64,000 nucleotides of DNA from Lactococcus formosensis (GTDB taxonomy: Bacteria; Bacillota; Bacilli; Lactobacillales; Streptococcaceae), in NCBI RefSeq assembly GCF_018403745.1, contig NZ_BOVP01000003.1, forward strand, positions 124,001 to 188,000, in the 5' to 3' direction. Position 1 is the first letter of the stretch. The number at the start of each line of letters is the position of its first letter. The translations under genes were made by a program, and so were the position numbers. Shown piece by piece: positions 17,634-26,889 of this stretch. The notes under the pieces were generated by a model. It saw nothing but the letters and a program-made list of their open reading frames with translations. It was not told the origin of the DNA and did not search any database.

Positions 17634-18143
17634 TTAACGTTTTGATTTACGATAGCCAGCAGCTATTGCCTGTTCTTCACTGTCAAAGTATACTGCGTTA
17701 CTTGAGTTCATGTGATATCCAGCTTGTCCTGGAAGATGGTAAATTTTAGATTTTGAATTTCCAATAATTGCACCTTGGTCTTTTGTATAAATCTGCCCAG
17801 AATCTTCAATTCTATTCATGGACGCAGCCTGTTCAGCGGCGGCCTGTTCAGCGGCGGCCTGTTCAGCGGCGGCTTTTTCAGCAGCGGCTTTTTCAGCGGC
17901 AGCTTTTTCAGCAGCGGCTTTTTCAGCGGCGGCTTTTTCAGCGGCGGCTTTTTCAGCGGCGGCTTTTTCAGCGGCGGCTTTTTCAGCAGCAGCCTTTTCA
18001 GCTTCTTCAGATTTCTTTACGATTTGAGACTGTTTAGTGTCTGGCGTTGTTTTACTTCCCTCTGCATCCGTGCAGCCCGTAAGAGATACGGCCATTACAA
18101 AAGGTAAAGAAAGAGTAAGTAATACTTTGCTAAATTTTTTCAT
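17634..18143 (-). CDS. Lipoprotein with Ala-Glu-Lys helical repeat and C-terminal YHLPG..GYRKSKR domain
   Basis: A 169-residue exported lipoprotein. The signal peptide begins MKKFSKVLLTLSLPF and ends in lipobox SLTGC (Cys about 24). About twelve AAAEK/AAAEQ pentads follow, which should form a rigid charged helix holding the last domain away from the membrane. That domain (IIGNSKSKIYHLPGQAGYHM ... YFDSEEQAIAAGYRKSKR) resembles the small Ada-like/nuclease-associated module found at the C-terminus of many Gram-positive surface proteins. Its ligand is unknown. The start at 18143 is set by GGGAGGAAA upstream. An earlier in-frame TTG overlaps that ribosome site and was rejected. Confidence 0.85.
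   Translation of the reverse strand: MKKFSKVLLTLSLPFVMAVSLTGCTDAEGSKTTPDTKQSQIVKKSEEAEKAAAEKAAAEKAAAEKAAAEKAAAEKAAAEKAAAEKAAAEKAAAEQAAAEQAAAEQAASMNRIEDSGQIYTKDQGAIIGNSKSKIYHLPGQAGYHMNSSNAVYFDSEEQAIAAGYRKSKR
17826..18005. repeat. About twelve 15-bp tandem repeats in the lipoprotein gene
   Basis: Units of the type GCGGCTTTTTCAGCG (plus strand) repeat head to tail with few changes: nine encode AAAEK and three encode AAAEQ. Since 15 is a multiple of 3, unit gain or loss changes the length of the helix but not the frame. Confidence 0.85.
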
Positions 18144-18221
18144 AAATTTAAATTTCCTCCCAAGCAATTATAAGCTATAAGAAATAATCTTGCAAGGGTT
18201 TCCATATAAATGATATTTGCA

Positions 18222-18247
18222 CAAAAAAGAGAGTGTTTTACACTCTC
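18222..18247 (-). terminator. Terminator after asparaginase
   Basis: GAGAGTG and CACTCTC form a 7-bp stem, followed on the minus strand by a run of T. It lies 6 bases beyond the asparaginase stop. Confidence 0.8.
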
Positions 18248-18253
18248 ATGATA

Positions 18254-19219
18254 CTAATTTTCGACAAACTTCTTAAGTGCATCACCTTCTAAGCCACCAT
18301 TCAAGCCAATCAAGAGTTTAATGCGTGCTTTTTGAGAATTTACTTCAGGTGCGAACATCACACCAGACTCTGCCAGCTTAGAGCCACCACCTTCATAGGC
18401 GTAGACTGGTTCCGCTATACCATTGAAACAACGGGAAACGAGAACAACAGGTATACCAAGCTTAATGATGTTCATTAATTTTTGTGCAGCTGTAGGAGGG
18501 AGGTTACCCGCACCGAGTGCTTCAATAACAAGACCATCTAGACTACTTAAATCAAACAGGTCAAAGACTTCGCCGGTCATCCCGGCATAAGCTTTAACAA
18601 TCGGAACTTTTCCTTTAACAGAAGAAATATCAAGATGTTGATTTTCGCCATCTGTGTGGAAATAGAAAAGCTTGTGCTTTGTGGCTAAGCCAACGGGTCC
18701 ATGCGTAGGTGTTTGGAAAGTCGAAACATTGGTCGTGTGTGTTTTGGTAACATAACGTGCGGAATGAATTTCATCATTCATCACTACAAGAACACCGCGA
18801 TCGTGAGAAGCATCGTCAGCAGCAACACGGAGTGCACTGAGGAAATTATAGATACCATCTGTTCCTAATTCGTTGCTTGAGCGCATTGCTCCTGTCAGTA
18901 CAATAGGCATACCACGTGGAATTGTTGAATCCAAAAAGAAGGCTGTTTCTTCAAGTGTATCCGTGCCGTGTGTGATGACAACTCCGTCAAATTCTTCTTG
19001 GTCGAAGGCTCTGTTGATACGTTTTTTAATCAAGAGCATTTCTTTTGGGGTGATGTGAGGACTAGGAAGGTTAAAAATATCTTCAGCGACCATGTGAATC
19101 GAATCAAGGTGCATATCTACCGAATTCATGGGGTTAACCGCGTTTGGCGCCACGCGACCACTGGCATCTTCCGCCATAGAAATGGTCCCCCCAGTATGCA
19201 ACACTAAAATCTTTTTCAT
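18254..19219 (-). CDS. ansA: Type I L-asparaginase
   Basis: A 321-residue cytoplasmic-type asparaginase that hydrolyses asparagine to aspartate and ammonia. The first catalytic threonine is in LHTGGTISM, and the second in THGTDTLEETAFFLD. No signal peptide is present, consistent with the type I enzyme. The gene is monocistronic, with its own -10 (TATAAT at 19262-19257), the ribosome site GAAAGGAAA and a terminator. Confidence 0.93.
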   Translation of the reverse strand: MKKILVLHTGGTISMAEDASGRVAPNAVNPMNSVDMHLDSIHMVAEDIFNLPSPHITPKEMLLIKKRINRAFDQEEFDGVVITHGTDTLEETAFFLDSTIPRGMPIVLTGAMRSSNELGTDGIYNFLSALRVAADDASHDRGVLVVMNDEIHSARYVTKTHTTNVSTFQTPTHGPVGLATKHKLFYFHTDGENQHLDISSVKGKVPIVKAYAGMTGEVFDLFDLSSLDGLVIEALGAGNLPPTAAQKLMNIIKLGIPVVLVSRCFNGIAEPVYAYEGGGSKLAESGVMFAPEVNSQKARIKLLIGLNGGLEGDALKKFVEN

Positions 19220-19256
19220 TAGTCAATTTCCTTTCAAACGTCAATAAGGTAAATTT

Positions 19257-19262
19257 ATTATA
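19257..19262 (-). promoter_or_regulatory. ansA -10 element
   Basis: TATAAT on the minus strand, 37 bases before the ansA ATG. The -35 is not obvious. Confidence 0.5.
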
Positions 19263-19388
19263 GCATATTATAGGAGGGAATAAACAGCGACAAAGCTAAG
19301 TCCTCAACCATTTAGAAAATAATTAAAAAGAGTAGCATTTTAAATTTTGGGAACAGCCATTATTCGTGGAATTTTGGAAAAAAACCTG

Positions 19389-19394
19389 TATAAT
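19389..19394 (+). promoter_or_regulatory. -10 element of the HAD/MazG-like gene
   Basis: TATAAT lies 86 bases before the start at 19481. The 255-base gap between ansA and this gene holds the two divergent promoters, and I see nothing else in it. Confidence 0.45.
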
Positions 19395-19480
19395 TAATAG
19401 GATAAGAAAGCTTAACGACGGGTTGAATTTAGCCGATAAGCAATAAACACATGAAGAATTTATGAGTATAAGGCATGGAA

Positions 19481-20887
19481 ATGGATATAAAAGCAGTATT
19501 TTTCGATTTAGACGGCACTCTTTTTACGGGGACAAGATCAGTGGCTCCGAGTACGCGCGTTGCTATCGATGAATTAAAACGTAAAGATATATTAGTCGGG
19601 ATCGCTACAGGACGAGGCCCTGCTTTTGCTTTGCCTTTGATGGAGGAACTTCATCTAGATTTTGCGGTAACTTATAATGGACAATACATTTTTACACCGA
19701 AAGCTGTTTTACATGCAGAAGAGATTGATAAGAGGACCTTACGCAAAATCGTTCGTTTTGCCAAAGATAATCATCGAGATATCTCTTTAGGAGCAGCTCA
19801 TGGTGTTAACGGCTCTAAACTTTTGAAATTTGGTGAAACACGGATGGCTGGGATTATTTCAGGTATTTTACCATCAGGCACTTCAGACATTGCGCGAAAC
19901 AGTTTCAAGCATGTCGTACGTCGTGTGGTTCCACAGTCTAATTTTCTAAATATCTTGCGTGAACCCATTTATCAAGTCATGATGGTCGCAACTCAATCAG
20001 AAACGGCAATGCTTGAAAAAGAATTTCCTAATTTGATGATTACACGCAGCAATCCTTACTCTGTGGATATGATTCCATGTGATTCTGGTAAACTTCGTGG
20101 TATCAAGATGATTGGTGAGCGTTATGGCTTCGATGAGCATCAAGTTATGGCCTTTGGTGATTCGGAAAACGACTTAGAAATGTTAACGCATGTCGAATAT
20201 GGTATTGCGATGGGCAATGCCTCTGATCTCGTTAAAGAAAAAGCAACACATGTCACGACAAGTAATAATCATGATGGAATTGCTAAGGCACTTGCACATT
20301 ATGGACTAATTGATTTTTCAACAAGCAATAATTTTATTTCACGTGATCAAAACTTTAATAAAGTAAAAGAATTCCATAAAATGATGGACGGGCGGAGTCA
20401 GGAGATTCCACGTGCTTTCCCGCCGATGGAAGCGGGGTATCGTGCAGGATTCAAAGTTGAAGAAATAGTGGAATTTCTCTATGCTTCAGCAAATGGGGAT
20501 AGTGATAAGTTTGACGAACTAACGGCGAATCTACATGCAGATGTGGATAAGGCAGTCCAGAAGGTTAAACGCAAGGCAAAAGATGAAGCGCCGCTGATTG
20601 GCGAAGTCGATGCATTGATTGACTTGCTTTACTTTACTTATGGAAGTTTGGTGCTTGCTGGAGTTGACCCTTATGATATTTTCAACTTTGTCCATGCAGC
20701 AAATATGGGGAAAATCTTCCCAGATGGTCAGCCGCACTTTGATCCAGAAACGCATAAAATTTTGAAACCTGACGATTGGGAAGAAAAATATGCTCCAGAA
20801 GGAAAAATAGAGCGCGAGCTTGAAAGACAAAAGAGAATTGCCTTGCGAAAAGCGCGTGTGCGTGAAGAAAACAACAAGAAAAAATAA
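19481..20887 (+). CDS. Cof-type HAD phosphatase fused to a MazG-like domain
   Basis: A 468-residue two-domain protein. Residues 1-275 are a HAD-IIB phosphatase: DLDGT nucleophile motif near residue 10, a lysine in SGKLRG, and GDSENDLEML. From about residue 290 to 420 there is an all-helical domain (MEAGYRAGFKVEEIVEFLYA ... GEVDALIDLLYFTYG) with the acidic ExxE/ExxD pattern of MazG/PRA-PH-type NTP pyrophosphohydrolases. A charged tail follows. A nucleotide-cleaning function is plausible (inference). The second ATG (19481) is used because AAGG is 7 bases before it, while the first (19475) is too close. Confidence 0.82.
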   Translation: MDIKAVFFDLDGTLFTGTRSVAPSTRVAIDELKRKDILVGIATGRGPAFALPLMEELHLDFAVTYNGQYIFTPKAVLHAEEIDKRTLRKIVRFAKDNHRDISLGAAHGVNGSKLLKFGETRMAGIISGILPSGTSDIARNSFKHVVRRVVPQSNFLNILREPIYQVMMVATQSETAMLEKEFPNLMITRSNPYSVDMIPCDSGKLRGIKMIGERYGFDEHQVMAFGDSENDLEMLTHVEYGIAMGNASDLVKEKATHVTTSNNHDGIAKALAHYGLIDFSTSNNFISRDQNFNKVKEFHKMMDGRSQEIPRAFPPMEAGYRAGFKVEEIVEFLYASANGDSDKFDELTANLHADVDKAVQKVKRKAKDEAPLIGEVDALIDLLYFTYGSLVLAGVDPYDIFNFVHAANMGKIFPDGQPHFDPETHKILKPDDWEEKYAPEGKIERELERQKRIALRKARVREENNKKK

Positions 20888-20892
20888 AAATG

Positions 20893-20916
20893 AAATCGCT
20901 GTGAAGCGATTTTTAT
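20893..20916 (+). terminator. Terminator after the HAD/MazG-like gene
   Basis: An AAATCGCT/AGCGATTT stem with a GTGA loop and a following T-run. Confidence 0.8.
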
Positions 20917-20953
20917 GCTTTTTACCTCTGGTCACAAACTCCGCTCAAAAATA

Positions 20954-20962
20954 TGTTATAAT
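20954..20962 (+). promoter_or_regulatory. Extended -10 promoter of the HAD-gdpP-rplI-dnaB unit
   Basis: TGTTATAAT (-10 at 20957-20962) about 40 bases before the HAD gene. There is no strong -35. Confidence 0.6.
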
Positions 20963-21003
20963 AAAGCAGATATAAGCAGACGATTAGGGAGTTTTAGGTG
21001 AAA

Positions 21004-21663
21004 ATGAACAAGTTTAAAGCGGTAATTTTTGACATGGATGGTGTTCTCGTTGACACAGAACAATTCTATGCTCAAAGACGTGAAGAATTCTTTAGCAATC
21101 ATAATATTTCGATTCAACACATGAAATACTCTGATTTTATCGGAGGAAATATGCGAGAAATCTGGCCGCAAATCTTAGGTGTAGATTATGACCAAGATGA
21201 AGCAGCTAAGCTACATGCAGCATATTTAGAGTTAAAAGACAATAACCCACTTCCTTATAAAGACTTGCTTTTTCCAGATGTTAGAGACGTTTTGGAAGCC
21301 TTAGAAAAAGACAACTTTAAAATCGGTTTAGCTTCAAGCTCTGCTATGCAAGATATTGATGAAATGCTAAAGGTACATGGTTTACGTCCCTACTTTAAGT
21401 CGATTCTTTCGGGCAATGACTTGAAGGCAACAAAGCCTAACCCAGAGATTTATCAACTAAGCATGAAGGCGCTCAATGTAAAACCTGAAGAAACCTTAAT
21501 CATTGAAGACTCCGAAAAAGGAATTGCGGCAGGTAAGGCAGCTGGAGCTACAGTCTGGGCTATTGAAGATATGCGTTTTGGAATGAACCAATCCGCAGCA
21601 GATGTATGGTTACCAAATCTCACAGCTGTTAAAGAAAGACTAGAAGGTCTTTCCGTAAAATAA
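21004..21663 (+). CDS. HAD-IA phosphatase (beta-phosphoglucomutase-like)
   Basis: A 219-residue HAD subfamily IA protein with a cap domain after the nucleophile motif IFDMDGVLVDTE. The other motifs are SSSAMQDI, the lysine in KATKPNPEIY, and IEDSEKGIAAGKAAG, which ends the active site. Substrate specificity cannot be deduced, and sugar phosphates or nucleotides are usual. A GTG two codons earlier (20998) with AGGGAG upstream is an equally possible start. It precedes gdpP by 60 bases and probably shares its transcript. Confidence 0.85.
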   Translation: MNKFKAVIFDMDGVLVDTEQFYAQRREEFFSNHNISIQHMKYSDFIGGNMREIWPQILGVDYDQDEAAKLHAAYLELKDNNPLPYKDLLFPDVRDVLEALEKDNFKIGLASSSAMQDIDEMLKVHGLRPYFKSILSGNDLKATKPNPEIYQLSMKALNVKPEETLIIEDSEKGIAAGKAAGATVWAIEDMRFGMNQSAADVWLPNLTAVKERLEGLSVK

Positions 21664-21723
21664 TAGCTTAATGCGCTTAAAAAAATTGCCAATGTGTAAA
21701 CAAAAGCATAAAAGGAGAAGGAA

Positions 21724-23691
21724 ATGAAAAGTGTACAGAGATTTTCACCAATAACAATTGTATTAGTCATGGTTATCGTGCAAGCTCTGGAAAGTTTCTT
21801 ACTTATCTTTTCGGGTTCACTGATGATGGCTGTGTTCTATCTTTTTTTGATGAACATTCTTATTACGGTCGGTATCTTACTTCAAGCTCGAAATTATCGT
21901 TTAAGAAGAGTCGAGTTTATCAGAAAAATAAATGATGAAGCAGAGAACTCACTCAACGCAACTTTAGACAATATGCCTATTGGTGTTATTCGTTATAATA
22001 AAGAAACCTACGAGCCGGAATGGTTTAACCCCTTTATTGATTTGATTTATCATGGCGATGACCGTGTTCTTGACAAAGAGGAAGTCAAGGAAATTATTCA
22101 AAAGTATCATGAGGAAAGAAATCAATTTTTTACAATTGAGAAGAAAAAATATTTTATCACCTTAGATGATGAAAAAAACCTTCTTTATTTAGCAGATGCG
22201 ACTTCTGAGGCGAACAGTCGCGAGAGCCTACAGGAAAGTCGTGCTGTTATTGGAAGTATCTCGGTCGATAACTATGATGATGTTACAGATTTGATTGCTG
22301 ATAGTGAGCGTACCAAGGTTAATAGTTTGATTGCTAGCAACTTAGAGAGCTTTGCAAGTAAATACGGTGTATATTTACGCCGTGTCTCAAGCAGTCGTTA
22401 CTATTTCTTTTGTGATTACGGTATTTTGAACCGAATGATTGAGGATAAGTTTTCTTTATTGAAGGATTTCCGGAAAAATTCAGCTGAAAGCAAGATTCCA
22501 CTCACCTTATCCGTGGGGGTATCTTATGGTTGGAATGATTTTCCAAGTATTGGTAAAACCTCCCTCAACAATCTTGAGTTAGCTTTAGTTCGTGGGGGTG
22601 ACCAAGCAGTCCTTCGGGAGAACACACCGCAAGCAAAAACAATCTATTTTGGTGGTAATTCTGAAAGTCGTACGCAAAAATCAAGAACACGTGCGCGTGC
22701 TATCTCGACGGCATTACAGACAATCATCAGTGAAAGTGAAGATGTCTTTATCGTAGGACACCGCTTCCCAGATATGGATGCCTTAGGTGCGGCAATTACG
22801 ATGAAAAATTTTGTCAACATGTCGGGAAAAGAAGCCTATGTGGTTTATGACCCTGAGCAACTGATGCCAGAGGTGAGCCGAGCTATTAATCTAGTAAACG
22901 AAACTGAAGAAGGTTTCGCACATATCATTAAGCTTGAAACAGCCTTTGATATGAAGACGGAAAACTCCCTACTGATTATGGTTGACCACTCAAAGACCAC
23001 TCAGACACTCAGTCTTGATTTTTATAAGTCATTTAGTAAACTGGTTGTTATTGACCATCATCGTCGAGATGATGATTTCCCTGAGCATGCTTTGCTGTCT
23101 TATATTGAATCAAGTGCAAGTTCAGCCAGTGAATTAGCGGTCGAACTTTTACAATTCCATGAATATAACTCGAAAATGACGGTGACAGATGCTAGTATTG
23201 CGCTAGCTGGGATTGAGCTGGATACGAAACATTTCACCAAAGCAACAACTTCCCGTACTTTTGAGGTGGCTGCTTATCTCCGCTCACAAGGAGCTGACAA
23301 TAACCTGATTAAAGGAATTTTAGCTACTGAGTTTGAAAAATATAAAAAGATTAATGAAATTATTCTCAACTCAGAATATGTTGCGCCAGGAGTCGTGGTT
23401 GCCCTAGGTAAACCCAACCAAAAATATGACAATGTTGCGACAGCTAAAGCTGCAGACACTCTGCTAGATATGGCAGATGTTCAAGCAGCATTCTCTATTA
23501 CAAATCATCAAAATGGCTATATCTCCATCTCGGCACGGTCATTCAAAGATTATAATGTCCAAACGATTATGGAAGCCATGGGTGGTGGTGGTCACTTTAA
23601 TGCCGCCGCAACACAAATATACGAACGAAATATCGATGAAGTCAAAAAAGACCTCATCGCATTAATTAAGGAAAGAGAGAACGAACAATGA
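21724..23691 (+). CDS. gdpP: Cyclic-di-AMP phosphodiesterase GdpP
   Basis: The 655-residue membrane enzyme opens c-di-AMP to pApA. Two N-terminal transmembrane helices (about residues 10-55) are followed by a PAS-like sensor (about 80-150), a degenerate GGDEF domain (about 170-300; the GGDEF signature is not conserved) and the DHH/DHHA1 catalytic part. That part shows [33 protein letters not shown] and [12 protein letters not shown]. Length and order match Lactococcus and Streptococcus GdpP. The ribosome site AAGGAGAAGG is strong. The stop overlaps the rplI start by 4 bases (ATGA). Confidence 0.96.
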   Translation: MKSVQRFSPITIVLVMVIVQALESFLLIFSGSLMMAVFYLFLMNILITVGILLQARNYRLRRVEFIRKINDEAENSLNATLDNMPIGVIRYNKETYEPEWFNPFIDLIYHGDDRVLDKEEVKEIIQKYHEERNQFFTIEKKKYFITLDDEKNLLYLADATSEANSRESLQESRAVIGSISVDNYDDVTDLIADSERTKVNSLIASNLESFASKYGVYLRRVSSSRYYFFCDYGILNRMIEDKFSLLKDFRKNSAESKIPLTLSVGVSYGWNDFPSIGKTSLNNLELALVRGGDQAVLRENTPQAKTIYFGGNSESRTQKSRTRARAISTALQTIISESEDVFIVGHRFPDMDALGAAITMKNFVNMSGKEAYVVYDPEQLMPEVSRAINLVNETEEGFAHIIKLETAFDMKTENSLLIMVDHSKTTQTLSLDFYKSFSKLVVIDHHRRDDDFPEHALLSYIESSASSASELAVELLQFHEYNSKMTVTDASIALAGIELDTKHFTKATTSRTFEVAAYLRSQGADNNLIKGILATEFEKYKKINEIILNSEYVAPGVVVALGKPNQKYDNVATAKAADTLLDMADVQAAFSITNHQNGYISISARSFKDYNVQTIMEAMGGGGHFNAAATQIYERNIDEVKKDLIALIKERENEQ

Positions 23692-24140
23692 AAGTAGTAT
23701 TTTTAGCAGATGTAAAAGGACAAGGAAAAAAAGGCGAAATCAAAGAAGTACCTACAGGATATGCAAATAACTTTCTCCTTAAGAAAAATTTAGCAAAAGT
23801 TGCAACAAGTGCTGCTGTGGCAGAACTTCAAGGGAAAACAAAAGCTAAAGAAAAAGAAGAAGCTGAGGAGCTTGCAGCGGCTAAAGCATTGAAAGAACGT
23901 CTTGAACAAGATGATGTTATGGTTGAAATCAAGATGAAGGTTGGAACGACAGGTCACACCTTTGGCGCTGTGGATAAAGCTGATATCGCGAAAGCACTTC
24001 AAAGCCAATTGGATGTCAAAGTAGACAAACGTAAGATTCAATTGATTAATAAGATTCAAGCGCTTGGAATTAAAGATGTTCCAATCAAATTGCACCGTGA
24101 TGTAACTGCTACAGTCAAGGTCAAAGTAAGCGAGAGATAA
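23688..24140 (+). CDS. rplI: 50S ribosomal protein bL9
   Basis: A 150-residue ribosomal protein bL9. The N-terminal rRNA-binding domain has the signature [20 protein letters not shown], and the long connecting helix (Lys/Glu/Ala-rich, residues 45-80) leads to the C-terminal domain. Translation starts on the last bases of gdpP, and dnaB follows one base after the stop. The gdpP-rplI-dnaB order is conserved across Firmicutes. Confidence 0.98.
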   Translation: MKVVFLADVKGQGKKGEIKEVPTGYANNFLLKKNLAKVATSAAVAELQGKTKAKEKEEAEELAAAKALKERLEQDDVMVEIKMKVGTTGHTFGAVDKADIAKALQSQLDVKVDKRKIQLINKIQALGIKDVPIKLHRDVTATVKVKVSER

Positions 24141-24141
24141 C

Positions 24142-25518
24142 ATGCCTGATATTGATATTATCAAAGCACCGCCACAAGATTTAGCCGCCGAACAAGCCGT
24201 TTTGGGGGCCATTTTCCTTGATAGTGACCGCTTGATTGAAGTGAAAGAATTTCTTTCTACGGATGACTTTTACAAAAACGCACACAAGATTATCTTTCGA
24301 GCTATGGAACACTTATCGGACAATCGTGAAGCGATTGATGTGTTAACTGTCCGCTCGCTTTTAGAAAATCAAAACGACCTAGAGGCCATTGGGGGGATTG
24401 CTTATATTGCTGAGCTTGCCACCGCAACACCAACAGCGGCCAATGCCTCATATTACGCAAAAATTGTTGCTGAGAAATCTTTACTGCGTCAGCTAATCAC
24501 TAAACTCACTCAAAGCGTCGAGAAAGCATACAGTCAGGAAGATCCAGCCGAGGATGTTCTTGCAGAAGCTGAAAAGTCATTGATTGATGTGCAGCAAGGA
24601 CGTAATACGTCAAGCTTCCGCCGTATATCAGATGTCTTGTCGATGAATTTGGATGATCTGGAAGAACGTGCTAAACAGAAATCAACAATTACCGGTATCG
24701 CGACTGGTTACCCGGCCTTGGATGCTATGACGACAGGGCTCCATGAAGAGGAACTTATTATTCTTGCCGCACGTCCAGCCGTTGGTAAGACGGCCTTTGC
24801 CTTAAATATTGCGCAAAATATTGGGACGAAGCAAGATAAAACTGTTGCTATCTTTTCATTGGAAATGGGTGCGGAAAGTCTTGTTAATCGGATGCTCGCA
24901 GCGGAGGGAACAATTGAGTCTCATAACTTACGTACTGGTCAACTTAATGACGAGGAGTGGAACCAGTATTTTATTGCTATGGGAACACTTTCGAAAGCAA
25001 GTATCTACATTGATGATACCCCAGGGATTAAAATTACAGAGATACGTGCACGCTCTCGTAAGTTAGCACAGGAAACAGGTAATCTTGGACTTATTGTTAT
25101 TGACTATTTGCAGTTAATTTCGGGGACAGGACGAGAAAACCGCCAACAAGAAGTCTCAGAAATTTCACGTCAGTTGAAGATTTTGGCAAAAGAACTAAAA
25201 GTTCCTGTCATCGCTTTAAGTCAGCTTTCACGTGGAGTAGAGCAACGTCAAGATAAACGGCCTGTCTTATCAGACATTCGTGAATCTGGGTCAATCGAGC
25301 AAGATGCTGATATTGTTGCCTTTCTTTATCGGGATGATTATTATGATCGTGCCGGGGCAGATGATGATGACGATGGCTTTAATGAAGTCCCAGAAGTCGA
25401 CAATAAAGTAGAAGTTATTATTGAAAAAAACCGTTCAGGAAGTCGGGGAACTGTAGAATTACTCTTCCTGAAAGAATACAATAAATTTGCCAGTATTGAT
25501 AACAGATATGAAGACTAG
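24142..25518 (+). CDS. dnaB: Replicative DNA helicase DnaB (DnaC in Bacillus naming)
   Basis: A 458-residue hexameric helicase. The N-terminal collar domain (PPQDLAAEQAVLGAIFLD) is followed by a RecA-like motor with Walker A AARPAVGKTAFALN, Walker B LIVIDYLQLI, a sensor region ALSQLSRGVEQRQDKRP and RESGSIEQDAD. It unwinds DNA at the fork after loading by the DnaB/DnaD-like and DnaI proteins encoded at 28.0-30.1 kb. It starts one base after rplI without a good ribosome site of its own, suggesting translational coupling. Confidence 0.97.
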   Translation: MPDIDIIKAPPQDLAAEQAVLGAIFLDSDRLIEVKEFLSTDDFYKNAHKIIFRAMEHLSDNREAIDVLTVRSLLENQNDLEAIGGIAYIAELATATPTAANASYYAKIVAEKSLLRQLITKLTQSVEKAYSQEDPAEDVLAEAEKSLIDVQQGRNTSSFRRISDVLSMNLDDLEERAKQKSTITGIATGYPALDAMTTGLHEEELIILAARPAVGKTAFALNIAQNIGTKQDKTVAIFSLEMGAESLVNRMLAAEGTIESHNLRTGQLNDEEWNQYFIAMGTLSKASIYIDDTPGIKITEIRARSRKLAQETGNLGLIVIDYLQLISGTGRENRQQEVSEISRQLKILAKELKVPVIALSQLSRGVEQRQDKRPVLSDIRESGSIEQDADIVAFLYRDDYYDRAGADDDDDGFNEVPEVDNKVEVIIEKNRSGSRGTVELLFLKEYNKFASIDNRYED

Positions 25519-25536
25519 CATTTCTAGGGGTATTCG

Positions 25537-25545
25537 TGTTATAAT
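25537..25545 (+). promoter_or_regulatory. veg promoter (extended -10) and leader
   Basis: TGTTATAAT with the -10 at 25540-25545. The roughly 75-base leader before veg holds a small hairpin, AGGCG-GAAAA-CGCCT, ahead of the ribosome site. Confidence 0.6.
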
Positions 25546-25626
25546 GGATAAGATTTAAAATTTATAATGGTAAGCTAGGCGGAAAACGCCTGTCTTTGCA
25601 TTTCTAGAGAAAAATTGGAGAGTAAA

Positions 25627-25890
25627 ATGGATAACCAAAATCAAAGCCAAGAAGTAGGAAAAATCGTAGATATCAGAAAACAAGTTGAAGAACATGTTGG
25701 CCAAACCATTGAAATTACATCACAATTTGGGCGTAAACGTGAAAATCGTCATAAAGTCAACTTGATTGAGACTTATGCCACACACTTTGTTATTGAAAAT
25801 ATCCCAGCACGTGGTCCAAAAACAACAGAGTCTTATCAATATGCTGATATTTTGACTCAAACAATTTTGATTCACTATCCAAATAAATAA
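25627..25890 (+). CDS. veg: Veg family protein
   Basis: An 87-residue member of the Veg family, a small very highly expressed protein conserved in Firmicutes. In Bacillus subtilis it promotes biofilm matrix expression by counteracting SinR. The core is VGQTIEITSQFGRKRENRHKV with the family's central beta-strands. The ATG at 25627 is preceded by TTGGAGAG at proper spacing. A TTG four codons upstream overlaps that ribosome site and was rejected. It is monocistronic from its own promoter. Confidence 0.9.
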   Translation: MDNQNQSQEVGKIVDIRKQVEEHVGQTIEITSQFGRKRENRHKVNLIETYATHFVIENIPARGPKTTESYQYADILTQTILIHYPNK

Positions 25891-25916
25891 TTTGTTCAGT
25901 GATGTAATCTATTTGT

Positions 25917-25995
25917 GAAGCTTTCTATAGCACTTTGTGATGTGTGAAAGACTAGATAAAAGCTTCAGGGTGACGTTGCCGATAGCGGCACGAAC
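25917..25995 (+). ncRNA. Structured leader upstream of ccrZ (candidate RNA element)
   Basis: GAAGCTTT (25917-25924) can pair with AAAGCTTC (25959-25966), enclosing about 34 bases. It is followed by a second hairpin, TGCCG-ATAG-CGGCA (25977-25990), with a CG clamp. The region is non-coding and lies 60-140 bases before ccrZ. It has no U-run, so it is not a terminator. It may be a regulatory leader or a small RNA. I cannot match it to a known family. Confidence 0.35.
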
Positions 25996-26055
25996 ACTCA
26001 CTAGAAGAAAACTTCCCAAAAGCAAAACCATAAAAATCCAAAGAAAGGAGTAAAT

Positions 26056-26829
26056 ATGACATCTTCAAGCCTATCAATGATGCCTGTCAAAGGCGGTTCA
26101 GGAAATGCTTTTGTTGGCGAAAGCGACAATAAACGTGTTTTTATCAAAAAAAATTGTAGCCCTTTTTTGACAAGTGTGTATCTTGAAGGTATTACGCCAC
26201 AAGTTCTATGGACGAAGCGTACAGCAGAAGGTGACATGTTAGCTGCTCAACCTTGGATTAATGGTCATACGTTGAAACCTTATGAAATGAATGATTCACG
26301 TATTGGCGAAATTTTGCGGCATTTACATCAAAGCGAAAAACTTATCGAAGCCTGTAAAAAGTTAGATAACGAAGTCATGCTTCCAGCTGATCTTTTGGAA
26401 CAAGTACTGAGTAAAAGCTCAATCTTTGAAACCAACGGCTTTCTCTCAAATGTCGTTGTGGAACTCTCAGAAAATCTTCCTGAGTTAAAAGAAGAAGACG
26501 TTACAGTTGTTCATGGTGATGTGAATCATAAAAACTGGCTGGTAGATGATGACAGTGACAAAGTTTATCTTGTGGATTGGGATACGGTCCTTTTAAGTAG
26601 TCCTTTAGTGGATATAGCACATGTTCTAACCCACTATATAAAACCCGAAAACTGGGAAGAGTGGCTCCATCAAGCAGGTTATAAAACAGCTAAAAATATA
26701 GAACATGAATTAATCTGGTATGGAAAGCTTTCTTTCCTACGTCAGATTTCGGAATATATGGCAAGAGAACAAATTAAGGAAACAGAACAAGAAATTGCTC
26801 GTTTTCAAAATTTTTGTCGTTTATTTTAA
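26056..26829 (+). CDS. ccrZ: Cell-cycle regulator CcrZ (APH/choline-kinase-like)
   Basis: A 257-residue phosphotransferase-fold protein. The catalytic segment VVHGDVNHKNWLVDDD and the metal-binding VYLVDWDTVLLSSPLVDIAHV are characteristic of APH/choline kinases and of CcrZ. In S. pneumoniae CcrZ couples septum formation to DNA replication by acting through DnaA. The gene order ccrZ-trmB here is the same as in streptococci. The ribosome site AAAGGAG is strong. A weak terminator separates it from trmB, so trmB may be partly attenuated. Confidence 0.9.
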   Translation: MTSSSLSMMPVKGGSGNAFVGESDNKRVFIKKNCSPFLTSVYLEGITPQVLWTKRTAEGDMLAAQPWINGHTLKPYEMNDSRIGEILRHLHQSEKLIEACKKLDNEVMLPADLLEQVLSKSSIFETNGFLSNVVVELSENLPELKEEDVTVVHGDVNHKNWLVDDDSDKVYLVDWDTVLLSSPLVDIAHVLTHYIKPENWEEWLHQAGYKTAKNIEHELIWYGKLSFLRQISEYMAREQIKETEQEIARFQNFCRLF

Positions 26830-26836
26830 AACTTAG

Positions 26837-26872
26837 AAAATAAAAATAGGAGGCTTGCCTTCTTATTTTTTC
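26837..26872 (+). terminator. Terminator or attenuator between ccrZ and trmB
   Basis: An AAAAATA(G)GAGGC arm pairs with GCCTTC(T)TATTTTT around a TT loop and ends in a T-run 18 bases before trmB. As no separate trmB promoter is obvious, partial read-through is likely. Confidence 0.65.
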
Positions 26873-26889
26873 AATAAATAGGAGAAAAA

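Noticed and set aside
17826..18005. CRISPR array
   Set aside because: The repeats are directly adjacent 15-mers without spacers, and they code for a continuous helix.
17768..18107. Glycine/serine- or arginine-rich frames on the plus strand across the 15-bp repeats
   Set aside because: They are mirror readings of the lipoprotein repeat, lack ribosome sites and have no sensible protein features.
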